A stretch of 64,000 nucleotides of DNA from Pinus tabuliformis (Eukaryota > Streptophyta > Pinopsida > Pinales > Pinaceae), in contig CM062818.1 in NCBI GenBank assembly GCA_031772625.1, positions 214,575,742 through 214,639,741 of the forward strand. The letters are read 5' to 3'. Positions 10,289 through 21,610 of this stretch are shown in pieces (position 1 is the first letter of the stretch; every line of letters begins with the position of its first letter). Made by a program: the position numbers and the translations under genes. The notes beneath the pieces are model-generated. The model searched no databases. It had not been told where the DNA came from and saw only the letters and a program-made list of their open reading frames with translations.

Positions 10289-13200
10289 GCCTAATTATAA
10301 AGATTTTTTAATTATATATGAAATATCGGAATTTAATGATATAATTTTAAGTAATTTTAAATAAGATTGTAATTTTTTTGTTGTTGTTGAAGATATATTG
10401 TTTAATGCATAAATAGCTTTAATATCATGAAAAACTTTTAGAATAGATGAATGTTTACAAAATAATTACCTAAATTTAAATTTTTACAAAAAAAAAATTC
10501 CAAATTTTAATTAAAATTAACTATACTCCAAAAAAAACCATTTTATTTATCAATTAAATTAAATATCCTATATATATATATATTATTTAAAAAATATATA
10601 TTTATTTAAGAAATTTAAAAGATATGTAATTAATTATAAGAGATTTTTTAATCATTTGTATTTTAATATTAAATTATAATTTTTGAATTCATATAGTGTT
10701 TTATATTTTATATAAATATTTTTTTAAATTTTATGGAGAGGAAGACAAACAATAGACCTCCAAAAATTACTCAAGAGAGCTAGATTCAAATCCCCTGTTC
10801 GCCACCCAGTTTATGGAGAGGAAAACAAAAACAAAAAACTCCAAAAATTTACTAGTAATTACGTGTGTTGTTTAAATTTGAAAAATAAATATATTAATAA
10901 AAGTGTTGATAAAATCAAAATTTAATGTTTCAAAATTTTGAATAAGAAAGATTTTGTTTCATTTTTGAAATAAATAATGTATTAATTTATAAAAAACAAC
11001 ATATTGAGTAAGTGTAAAAATACATAGATGCAAATAATAAGAGAGATTTATTAATTAATGAATCAAACTCATACTTAAAAGTTAAACTCTTTTCAAATGA
11101 ATTTTTTTAAGATTCTTATATAATATTTTTAAACAAATTTAATATTTAATAATTTATTAATCAAAGTCATACTCATAGTTAAACTTTTTCCAAATGAATT
11201 TTCTTTGGAAAGACTATAGTGTCATTGTAAAATATTTTCATATAATGTTTTCAAACATTTGCTTTTAAGTTGGTTTTGGATCTTTTTATTTTATTTTTAA
11301 AAAAAATATTATATATGCCAGTTCAAAAAACAAATTAGATGATATCAACTTACTTATAAGCCAACTAGGTTTATTGATTATATGCTAGTCTTATCCAGAC
11401 CAAAAAAATAAAAGCCTGGATGTCTAAAATTGTTAAAAACATTGCATTATCATGCTAACCTCTAACCCTACCTTGATTATGCCCAAGAATTGCTGACTGG
11501 AAATAAAAGAGACTAATCATCAAATAATCCAATAGGGGTTGGATCATTTGTCGTGGATCGTGGATCCTAACTGGGCTGATAGTGAGATATAAGGGATGTG
11601 TGCCTCGATTCTTGCTAATCTCCCAATCACTTGATTTAGACCAAACTTCACTTGTTGAACGTCCTAACGAAGGATGACCAATTCTCCCTGAGACTACCCT
11701 GGTTCCTTTGTATATGTTGTCATGGTTGTGGTCAACAATGTCTTCATTCTCCAATATAGGAGCAGAGTATGCTTATACAGGTTCTGTCTCCCTCTATTTA
11801 TCTTGGGTCAATTATAATGTTGCCCCAATCTCAAGCTAGCTCTGCCCTGCTCGGTTCCAGGCCCAACTTCAACTCATTCTCCCATTCTTCCAATCTAGGG
11901 CCAACAATGGATGGAGACAAGGCTCCATCTCAAGATGGGACCCACCTCTGCAACCCCTCCCTCTGCCAACTTGGCGCTGCCCACGACCACGACTACCACA
12001 GTTTTCCTCGCGACCTCGACCTCTTCTACCATTAATTGGCTCACAACTCCGACTTGGCGTGGTAGTGGCTCGATATCTTAGGCCCACTCGAGCCATCTCC
12101 TCTTGAATTATGTCATGCCCGAAATACTTCAAATTCGAGCTTAAGGCCTGACTCTAAGGGTTTATGATATTGTTTACTCTGAGTGTTGTTCCCTTAGACA
12201 ACATGTTATCAAGACGACATTTTAATTAGCACTAAAACTTCTATGATGCAAGATCCCATGACCCAAACATAATCTACAAGCTGGTCCGTGAACCATAAAT
12301 ATTATGGCATGGATGTTAACAATTCGATGATTAAAAGAGTTACAAGTTGGAAGGTGAATGAGGGTGACCTCCCCCTATGGTTCTTAGCTCTTGGCTGGGT
12401 GTCGTGAGCCATTCCTTCAACACAAAAGGCTTCCTTTGCCATATATTTCTCAAAATCAAGGGCTATGGTTTTTAAAACCCCCACATCTATGTAGGAGAGA
12501 TCCCAAGGGCAACCCACCTGGTGAGTTAGGGAAGTGAAGTTTCCACTACAAGCCGCAGGCCTTTCATCGGGCACAACAATTCATCCAAAACCGAAGACCA
12601 TTGGGATCCATAGAGTAGAAAAAACCATGGCTATAAGCCCCATTCCAAACATACTCCAAAATCGGTTGCAGGTTCTTAGACTAGCCAGTGTGCCATTCCC
12701 AAGATTTGCCATTCTTCATATAAGCCATGTGCATCAAAGGGAGGGGCGAAAGAAACATGACATACTTGCAAACCTGCCTTCCTTATAGCCTGACCCTGGT
12801 TTCTCCCTTTCATATTGACGTCTCATCCTTCCCTGGTCCCTGTGAGCCACAGATGCCTCTTCTCACTATGATGGAGATAGCTATTCCAAGATTGTCCCAA
12901 AAATAATACTTGTGTACTAAAAGTTGTGACCTTCCTATCTTTCGACTCACGTAAAATATTCTTTTCCTTGGATCGACGTACCTCTCTTGGGCCTTACACA
13001 TGCAAGTGCATGTGTGGGGTGGCCACGCCACCCCTTGGACCTTATTACCTTGAAGCTTGCGACCATGACAGCACAATACCTGCAGTTCGGTTTGATCTCG
13101 CTCGCACCCCGATCAGGGAAATGTTTTAAACACTTTCAACATTGAATAAGAAACATAAAAAGTTTTTAGGTTAATTAGAGGGTGACGTTTTCACTAAGTT

Positions 13201-14089
13201 CAATTTCTATGTTTTTATTTTTCTTTAAAATACTTATCATTTATATTAAAATAATAGTAAAATTTTATAACAAAATTCTTTAACACAAGTAGAATTCAAA
13301 TTTCTAATATAATATTTATTTTGAAATATAAAAAAATTGGAAAATCTTATTAATGTGTAATGTGCAAACTGTAAAGTGTTTGTAAATAATTTTGTAAAAA
13401 AATTCAAATTTCTAATGATTTTTATATTTAGCTTCTATAAAATTTTGACTATTTTTAAGGTAACTTAATTTTCTCCTATAAAATTTTGGCCAATTATTTC
13501 TAGAAAAAATGACGGTGAAATTTTCTTTTAGAAAAAATATGGAAAATAAGCCATCCCCTAAATTTAATAGATGAAAATTGGTGAATATTTTTTAAGGAAA
13601 AATATGGAAAATTATCCCATCTGCTAAATTGAGCCCCTAAAGTTTTCCTTGAAAGCAGGAAAATAAAGAGTTTGAGTACTCCTTATCTTAGACTAGACGT
13701 TCCAAAGGTTTGATACATTAACATTTAAATACTAGAATTCAAAATATTTAGTATGTTAATATTTATTATTTTAAATGTAAATTTGTGTAATCAATTGGGG
13801 TATAAAGGAGGAGAGCATTTCGAACATAAAATTAAGATTAAAAGTATTATTACATCAAAATTTGAGGAGAAGTTCTTGGGTCATAAAGAGTTAGAGGGAA
13901 AAAGAAAACTAGAAAATTATAATGAGTTGATCAACCCTAATTTTCAAAAAAAAATAAAAATATATCTTTGTCTTGATTAATGTTAAGGAAAAAATAAGCA
14001 TTTCTAAAATGAGAACAAATTCTCATAAACTTCATAGTAAAAGTAAGTATTCATTAGTTCCCAAAACACTATGGGGTGAAAGATCCTTC

Positions 14090-14320
14090 CACTAGGGTTG
14101 GTAAGAGGGGAGGGGTGTCCTATGGCCCTAAGGAAGTTAAAGTGGCACAATATTTATGGGGCTTACGATGCATGACAAACAACCAAGCTTAAGCTTATGC
14201 ACTCTACCAGGGGGTTCAATTAGCAAAAGAAAACCAGGTAGCTTCTTTCACTATTTTGGGAGACTCTCCCCTTATATAACATTGGGTGAGGAGCTATTTT
14301 GAGAGAGACAAATATTAGGA
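14090..14320 (+). pseudogene. Decayed RNase H domain of a non-LTR retroelement
   Basis: Plus-strand translation shows RGGVSYGPKEV, LWGLRCMTNNQA, AYALYQGVQLAKENQVA and FTILGDSPLI. This is the usual RNase H order of GG(V), NNxAE-like, A...GLxLA and GDSxL(V)I as found at the C-terminus of plant LINEs. In-frame stops are present, so it is dead. The same piece occurs at about 32790-33010. A poly(A)-like run follows near 14759. Confidence 0.6.
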
Positions 14321-14769
14321 AGTATTATGTAAAAAATTGGTAAAATAGCAAAAGGGTTGTCTTTCATAACATATTACTATGTTCTTAGTATCTCAATAAA
14401 GATGAAGACTTATGTGCTAATGAAGGGTGTAAATTAAGATTAGGAGATTTAAATATCAATGGCCGAATCAGGCCTCTCCTATTCCTTAGAGTTGAATTGC
14501 ACAATTATGAAGGATTGTATTATCAATCACTTAGTATGACATGCAATATTTTTTTGTGAGTCAAGTTTGTAATGTATATACTTACAAAACCCCACTTTTT
14601 TGTTGTCTAGTTAAGAGTCCCTCTACAAAAAATTGTAGTTTTGTTGAATAAGAGGGCTCAAGAATTTTCTTGGAAGAAATAGCTATGTACTGCTTGATGT
14701 ATTCACACTAATTGAGGCCCAAACTTTCATGTAAATACAAAATTCTCATTTTGATTTAAAAAAAAAAGT

Positions 14770-14870
14770 TTTCCACCTTTGTGACACTAAGAGAGTTGAA
14801 GATAAAAAACATGTTATCTTAAATTGTTCATATTATATTCAAATCCCTTCTAAGTTTCAAAACTCACTTT
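14770..14870 (+). pseudogene. Possible reverse-transcriptase zinc-finger (zf-RVT) remnant
   Basis: Plus strand reads FHLCDTKRVEDKKHVILNC followed by YYIQIPSKFQN. This resembles the C-x2-C...ED..H(V/F)...C motif between reverse transcriptase and RNase H in LINEs. The copy at about 33510-33605 reads RRVEDEKQLILNC. It follows rather than precedes the RNase H remnant, so the block is rearranged or made of two elements. Confidence 0.45.
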
Positions 14871-15287
14871 TAACCAAAATCCTACATTTGGATTTACATG
14901 TTTGAGCTGTGAAATATACATAATTTAAATATTAGGATTTTTTAGTGTGTTAAATCTATTTATGCATTTAAAAAATATTTTAAATAAATTTAAAAAAAAA
15001 ATATAATCTTACAAAAAAAATAGTATTACCAAATTCAAGTTAAAAAAAAACCTAAATATAAAAAAATTGAACTACACATTTTCAAAATATAGTTATTATA
15101 CTGTAAATCTTCTTTATCTTTTAAATCAATATAACTATCATATTGGAAAACTAATTTTAATATTTTTTACCTAAAAATTAAATATTAAAAAATTAAAGAT
15201 AGTATTTTATTTTTTTTAAAATGGAACGAACAATATTATTTTTAATAAACATTAATCATTATCAATTATATGTTCTATAAATAGTTA

Positions 15288-15470
15288 TAAACTAAAAATA
15301 GAATAAATTTGTGATAATAGAAAGTATATTTATAAACTAAAAATGAGAATAAGTTTGTGATAATAGAAAGTAGTTTTATAAACTAAAAATGAGAATAAAT
15401 TTGTGATAATAGAAAGTGGTTTTATAAACGAAAAATGAGAATAAATTTGTGATAATAGAAAGTGGTGTAT
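15288..15470. repeat. Minisatellite, unit about 53 bp, four imperfect copies
   Basis: The unit contains AATTTGTGATAATAGAAAGT followed by TTTATAAACTAAAAATGAGA. The corresponding site in copy B (about 34014-34160) has about three units. Confidence 0.85.
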
Positions 15471-15527
15471 AAATAGTGGCTCACGACCTATGATTTGAAA
15501 TATCATATGCCATATCCAAGATGGAAT

Positions 15528-15547
15528 AACATTCGCATCATGAATAG
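15528..15547. repeat. Left target-site duplication of the LINE (degenerate)
   Basis: AACATTCGCATCATGAATAG here pairs with AACATTGGCATTATAAATGG at 21591-21610, about 16 of 20 matching. The uninterrupted counterpart in copy B (near 37666-37695) also reads ATAACATTAACTCAC, which confirms the insertion point. Confidence 0.65.
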
Positions 15548-15747
15548 TTCATGGATGTTATTGTACTGAGCTCTGCAACCCTCGGCCCTGCAAAATGAGA
15601 TCCGCATCCTCCGCGAGTTGCAGACAGCGAGCCCCCGCCCTCTGCTGGTCCGGCTCCTGCGAACCCGTCCGCTTGTGAGCTCACTGCTCGCTGCGGTCTG
15701 CCTTTCATGGATCGTGCAATAGACTGACAGATCCACTCTCAGAGATT

Positions 15748-17073
15748 ATGACCATGGAGGGGTTGGGCACTCCTCAAGCGCCTCTTCCACCTCCTCCTTC
15801 GACCTCACCTTCTGAGGCTTTTAACAGGCTTTTGGCAAGACTGCCAAAGAAGAAAAATACTGAAGCTGCAAAGTTTGTTAAGAGATTGGACAATATTCCG
15901 GTGATCTCCCTCCCTCCAGAAACCCCGATCCAAGTTGCCCTATCACTGGCTGAAAGGGCTCTCATCGGTCAGCTCACTGGGCTATGGCCATCACCAAAAA
16001 CCACAGAAAACTGGGTTAACAGAAATTGGGCACCACTGGTCAAAGAAAGCGTCACCTCTTACTTTCTGAGGAGAGGTTATTTCCTCCTCGAATTCACATC
16101 AAAAGAAGACAAAGACCTGATCTTCCAAAATGGCCCCTACTTCATGGGCCCTCAGGGTCTATATTTGAACAAATGGACCCTGGACTTCGATTCGGCAGTA
16201 GATGTGACCAAAGCAGTCCCGGTGTGGGTCAGGCTCCCGAATCTCCCAATGCACTGCTGGAACTGGGATTCACTGAGACACATTGGAAATGCCCTGGGAA
16301 AATTCATAGATCGTGCGAACAACAAGGATTAGTACGACTATGCCAGGATTTGTGTAGAAGTAGATATGGATGTGGGACTACCAGAGGCCATCACAATAAA
16401 GGTCGGAAGCTGGAAGCACATGCAGAAACTAGACTATGAGCAGCTGCCCTTCAAATGCTGAAAATGTCATGTTTATGGACATTTCGCCAGAGGCTGCCCG
16501 ACCAACAATGAGGCTGTGCAGGGGAAAGAGGATGGATGGAATCAAGTCAAGCGATCCAAACACTATCCCAAGAATCAGAAGCAAGGAAGACCTAATGGCA
16601 AAGGAACCCAACAGACCACTGCTCAGCAGATCCCCATCAAATCCATTCCTGAAAACAAGTATGATCCCTTGAGTTCGCAACCAGAGAGCACACAAGAGGG
16701 CGAGGTTCAAAAGGAGGCAGAAGCTACACAGGAGACCGAGGCTCAAAAAACAGCTCCCACAAGCAAAGGTACTCCCTTAGCCTCCCACAAAGGAACAAGT
16801 GTTGAAGATCCAAAAGGCATGATCATAGAAGATGAAGAAGAAGAGCAGGAAATAGAAGAATCAGAAGAGGAAGGAGAAATAGGAGAGTCCCATACCTCGG
16901 TAAGAAGATCAACAAGAGGCCAGAAAACCGATAGGGAAAAAAGGGAGCAGGAGACTTACAAAGAGAAACTTCAGGGCAGTCAACCAACCTTGGAGAAAAT
17001 GCTAGCCTCAAAGCCTAAGATATTGAAAAATATGCCCCAAGGCTCCAAGGGAGCCCACCAAAAGCATAAATAA
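15748..17073 (+). pseudogene. LINE ORF1 (DUF4283-like RNA-binding protein with zinc knuckle)
   Basis: In this family ORF1 packages the element RNA. A proline-rich N-terminus is followed by an RRM-like DUF4283 region (YFLRRGYFLLEFTSKEDKD, NGPYFMGPQGLYLNKW, VWVRLPNLPMHCW). A CX2CX4HX4C knuckle follows at about 16453-16497 (C.KCHVYGHFARGC). The C-terminus is acidic and Lys-rich (EDEEEEQEIEESEEEGEIG). The same frame is kept over 442 codons with two in-frame stops, TAG at 16330 and TGA at 16459; the second falls inside the zinc knuckle. The terminal TAA overlaps the ORF2 ATG (TAATG). Confidence 0.88.
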
Positions 17074-20000
17074 TGAAGGTCATCTCCTGGAATTGCAGAG
17101 GTATGGGGAGCAAAGCTAAAGAAGAAGCCATCAGAAGTCTAATCAGGACAGAAACCCCAGATTTACTTATCGTCCAGGAGACAAAGCTGGAATACATAGT
17201 CTTCCTTCAAGCAAGCAAGAAACATTGGAATAAAAGCAAAGCAAGAGCAATCTCTGCCCGGGGTGCCTCAGGAGGGATAGGCACTCTTTGGAACACCAAT
17301 AAATTTACAGTCCTATTCGAGGCTAGGAATATCCATTGGTTGTTTCTGAAAATGCAGAACCTAGACACTAAGGAAACGTTTTGTCTATTCAATGTTTACT
17401 CTCCAGTCAACGTTGGAGAAAAAAAGACTGTTGGGACTCTATAAGACACTAAGCAGATTTTACAAACCTGGAAAATATAATAATTGTTGGCGACCTCAAC
17501 CTCACCCTGCATCCATCAGAAAAAGGGGAGGCAGCGTAGTTAGAGATCTGGCTAGAGAATGGGTGGAGGACATAGTGCAAGATTGGGATTTGCTGGATAT
17601 CAAACCCTCTTCAGGTAAGTACTCTTGGTCTAATAAAAGAGTGGGACCTGGACACATTGCTGCCAGGCTAGATAGATTTATCATTCAAAGTTCCTATTTG
17701 CTGCTAGGATTAAAGCCGAGAATGCACATTCTTGCCAACAACATCTCTGATCATAAGCCCATAAAGCTATAACTCTTAGCTCATCATGATTTGGGCCCTA
17801 TTCCATTTAGATTCAGCCCTCTTTGGGTAAAGGAGCTCGATTTCATGCAAACTGTCAAGGAATGTTGGAACCAGCCAGTTAAAGGATCGCCATTCTATAT
17901 TTGGGAGGAAAAGCTCAGAAGGGTGAAAGGAGCTCTAAAAATATGGGCCAAAACGTTGTCCAATCGGGCCACAGTAAGGAAAACCATTAAAGTTGCTCTT
18001 GTTTCTCATCAAAATGGTATGGAAAAAGCAATGCCCACAAAGGATTTATTAGATCAAGAAACCCAGTTGCAACAACGATACCACAAAGCCTGCTTAGCTG
18101 AAGAAGAGTATTGGAGATTGAAATCCCGGAACCTCTGGCTTAAAGCAGGGGATAGGAACACTGCTTGTTTTCACAAACAAGCCCAGGCAAGGAAATGTTT
18201 CAACACCATCTCAGAGATTAAAGAAGAGGGAGATATCCATAAGGATTTTGATCACATAAAGAAAGCAACTTTTTCTTATTTCCATAACTTATATACAGAA
18301 GACAGGGATCCAAGCCACTATCCAGATCTGTTAGATAATATACCCTCTGTAATTTCTCAGCGAATTAATGAATCTCTTGAGGCCAAAGTCACTAAGGATG
18401 AAGTGAAAAAGGCTCTCTTTGATATGGACCCGGATAAGGCCCCTCGGCTAGACGGTTTCTCTGCTAGATTCCTTCAAACTTGCTGGCCGATTGTTGAAAA
18501 AGACCTTCAAAAAATGGTACAAAATCCCAAAATACTCAGAAAATAGGAGGCAATACTAATTCTGCGTTTTTAGCACTCATACCCAAGGAAAAAGGTGCCA
18601 ATAACTTCAGCAGATTCCGGCCGATTTCCCTATGTAATACAGGGTACAAATTAATCACCAAAGTAATTGCAAATAGATTGAAGTTTATTCTCCCCAAAAT
18701 AATTCCAGAGAATGAAGGAGGCTTCATCCAAGGTAGGCAGATCATGGACAACTTCTTACTGGTTGAAGAGGCAATTCACTCAAGTCTCCTTCGAAAAGAG
18801 CAAGGTATGGTGATTAAACTTGATTTAGCAAATGCTTTTGATCGAGTAAATCATAGCTTTCTTTTAAATGCTATGTGTAATTTTGGTTTTGGAGCAAATT
18901 TCATTAAATCGATCTGGGCATGCATCTCAGAGCCATGGATTGCTCCTCTTGTTAATGGAAGAGCCACAGACTTTTTTAAAGCCTCGATAGGACTTAGGCA
19001 GGGGTGTCCTCTATCCCCCCTGCTCTTTGTCATCCAAGCCTCAACCCTTATCTTCCTGCTAGACAAAAGGTTGCAAGACCAAGAAATCAATGGACTGTGT
19101 ATTGCAAGAGGGACCAAAAATATTAACCATGCCTTGTTTGTGGATGACACTTTGCTGTTGGGTCCTGCCTCTATTTCCTTTGCCTCCAAATTCAAATCGG
19201 TTCTGGATGATTTTAGTGAAGCTTCATGCAACGTTGTTAACAAGAGCAAATGCCATATTTTCAGTTGGAATACTACGCCTAGACTGCTATCTGCCATCTC
19301 CAGATGTTTGGGCTTTGAAGCTTCCACCTCTTGGTCTTCTTTTAAATACCTGGGCCTCCCAATATCTCACAAGAGACCTACAAGCAAAGAATGGCTCCCA
19401 CAGCTGGAAAAATTCAAGGCAAAGATTCAAGCCTGGGGATATTCCTGGCTGAATACTGCTGGCAAAACAGTCTTAATTAAATCAGTTCTCACCAGCTTGC
19501 CTCTATTTCAATTCGTTGGGCTTCTCGCTCCGACATCCATTCTAAAAAAATGGAGGAATACATAAGGAGGTTCTTCTGGAAGGGAGGGAAATAGAATGAA
19601 AAAAGATCCCTCTTATCAGCTGGGATATCATCTCCAAGCCATTGTGGGAAGGTGGCCTAAATTTCAAAAATCTTCATCAACAGAATGTGGCAATGGCTGC
19701 AAAAATCATTTGGAGAATCATTGCGCCCAATCTTGGCTTGGCCCAAAAGGTGCTCTGGAAAAAATATTTTAGAGGTCCAAGATCCAGATGCTTAGAAAAT
19801 GTGATCCGTTTTCCAAATTCGTCATTCCTCAAAATTTATGACAGAGTTGCATCTCTCATCACCGCCCATTCTTACTGGATACCAGGCAACGGGAAAAAAT
19901 CAATCTCTGGTCGGACAGAATCATGAATAAGGAGCCAATAGAAGTCAGAGCCTCCATTAGTTCGCCGCATTGCTAGATGAACAAAGAAGGACTGCGAACG

Positions 20001-21292
20001 CTGTTGGATATCTCATGCTGGAACGATTCGATATGGGCAGGCTAGAAACATTTAAAGGTGCCAGATAACCTGAACTTCGAGTGGATCACGCTGCTCGACT
20101 CCCTTCACAGATTAGCGCCCATGCACTCGAGGAAAAGAGATGCGATGGGCTAGGGGCCGAAAGCCAGAGGATATGCAGTCTCCTTGGGGTATGCAAAATT
20201 GAACGAGAGACCATACGTTCCCCTGATCCAGCTCCTTGGAAAGGTGTCTGGCAGCTGTCTTCATGGCCCAAGGTTGATTTCTTTGCTTGGGTTTACTGCC
20301 ATGGCAAAATCTTAACTTATGACAACTTGCAGAAGAAAGGATTCCACAGCCCATCCATCTGTTCACTGTGCAATGAAAATGCTGAGACAACAGTTCATCT
20401 AATTCTAGAATGCAGCTTCTCTAGGCAAATTTGGTCCTTCTTTACTCATGATCTGGATCCTAACTTCACTATCCCTTGCTCCACTTTTGAACTTTTCTCT
20501 GAATGGACAAACAGATATCCAGGTTCACCTCCTAAAAACCTGATTATTAAAGCAACATGGGATGTTCTCCCAAAGATTATCTGTTGGCAGTTATGGATAG
20601 AGCGTAACAGAAGAATTTTTAGAAATACAAAACAGAGCCACAAAGTCTTAGAAGCCAAGATTAAATGTCACATAAAGGAGTGCTTGACTGATATAAAAGA
20701 CGACTCCAATCTTAGTCAACAGGTCATTGCATGGGGATCAACGCTAGAACTTCAATTTCATCCAGCAGCTAGAGAAGCCCCCACTATCAAAGAATGGAAA
20801 ATAAGGAAACCTGAGAATGACTTTCAAGATTGGCTTAAATCGCAAGCAAGGCACTTCCTCTTTTTTGATGGAGTAGCAAAGGGAAATCCGGGCAAAGCTA
20901 GTGCAGGAGGTGTTGTTCTAAATCAAATTGGGGAAAAAATTCTCTCCTACGCTTGGGGACTTGGATATACTACCAGCATTCAAGCTGAGGCCTTGGCCCT
21001 CTTCCAAGGACTCAAGACCCTTAAAGATCTGGACATAAATGAAGCAATTGTTATAGGCGATTCTCAGGTCATTATAAATGCAATGGTTTCCAATACTCCA
21101 GTATCGGACCTGAATCTAGCAAGGCTGATTACTAGGATCAAAGGTTTGGGAAACAATTTTCAGAACTTGAAGTACTATCATGTGTTGAGAACTCACAACA
21201 AAAAAGCGGACATCGAAGCCAATAAAGTTGCCCTACTCTCTGCCGGGGTCAAGCTGAAAGAGGAAGAAGAATCATGGGAACCCATTCCATAA
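17073..21292 (+). pseudogene. LINE ORF2 (endonuclease, reverse transcriptase, RNase H), broken
   Basis: The protein nicks target DNA and copies the element RNA. The N-terminal EEP endonuclease has MKVISWNCRGMGS, the metal-binding glutamate in LLIVQETKLE, GDLNLTLHPSEK and the SDHKP motif near 17750. Reverse transcriptase spans about 18570-19565 (FRPISLCNTGYKLITKVIAN, GFIQGRQIMDN, GLRQGCPLSPLLF, HALFVDDTLLLG). The catalytic box is FVDD rather than the commoner FADD. zf-RVT is near 20260-20450 (ICSLCNENAETTVHLILEC). RNase H is near 20860-21250 (FFDGVAKGNPGKASAGG, QAEALALFQGL, VIGDSQVII, THNKKADIEAN). The frame changes near 17440, 18545, 19565 and 19930-20080, and an in-frame stop lies near 17770. 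Length before decay, about 1,400 codons, is normal for the family. Confidence 0.9.
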
Positions 21293-21481
21293 ATAGATTG
21301 CTGCCATGTTCTACTGCTTGTTATTAAAAAAAATTGTTTGTATATTCAAGTGGGGGAAAATCTCTGAAATCAACTCATTAGGTGTCTATCCAAGGAAGAA
21401 ATCTGCAAGCTTCAGCTGCATCCTAAGCAGAGAAATGCATCAGGACAAAGAAGCTCGTAATGTAATCAGATTTTCGGCATT

Positions 21482-21600
21482 TAGCCCAAGATTAATATAA
21501 AAGCTCCATAACTATTTCTATAAAAAAAAACATTGACATCAGCCCAAGATTAATATAAAAGCTCCATAACCATTTCTGTAAAAAAAAAAAAACATTGGCA
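21482..21600 (+). repeat. Duplicated LINE 3' tail (59-bp unit, two copies)
   Basis: AGCCCAAGATTAATATAAAA...TTTCT(A/G)T followed by an A run and ACATTG(A/G)CAT occurs twice head to tail (about 21482-21540 and 21541-21600). The unit ends with the beginning of the target-site sequence. The tail therefore looks duplicated together with part of its target site. Confidence 0.85.
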
Positions 21601-21610
21601 TTATAAATGG
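21591..21610. repeat. Right target-site duplication of the LINE (degenerate)
   Basis: Partner of 15528-15547. Sequence similar to copy B resumes directly after it (GGAGTAGATGG against GGAGTATTAGATTGG). Confidence 0.65.

Larger units (their letters stand above)
10289..15287. other. AT-rich repeat block of copy A, unknown ancient element
   Basis: Mostly AT-rich non-coding sequence. Within it, 11455-13110 is GC-richer and recurs at 30190-31850. On the minus strand it shows short arginine/glycine-rich open stretches (GRRGRGREENCGSRGRG), conserved weakly between the copies, of no family I can name. At 10740-10860 a phrase TTTATGGAGAGGAA is duplicated around a tRNA-like box (GATTCAAATCC). I see no intact gene here. 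Confidence 0.5.
15548..21590 (+). mobile_element. Full-length-like plant L1-type LINE, decayed
   Basis: A non-LTR retrotransposon with a 5' leader, ORF1 (15748-17073), ORF2 (17073 to about 21292) and a 3' tail ending in A runs near 21530 and 21590. Domain order is DUF4283-like and zinc knuckle in ORF1, then endonuclease, reverse transcriptase, zf-RVT and RNase H in ORF2. Both ORFs carry stops or frame changes, so the copy cannot move itself. It lies inside copy A and is flanked by a degenerate target duplication. Copy B keeps the empty site, so insertion followed the segmental duplication or occurred in one copy only. Confidence 0.92.

Noticed and set aside
10770-10806. tRNA 3'-half-like GATTCAAATCCCC followed by GTTCGCCACCCA
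   Set aside because: Only a T-arm-like box. No acceptor stem, anticodon arm or A box upstream at the right distance, so not called a tRNA gene.
11455-12132. Arg/Gly-rich minus-strand frames as an RNA-binding protein gene
   Set aside because: The counterpart in copy B does not keep the same frame, so it is not under coding constraint that I can see. Probably part of an old repeat.
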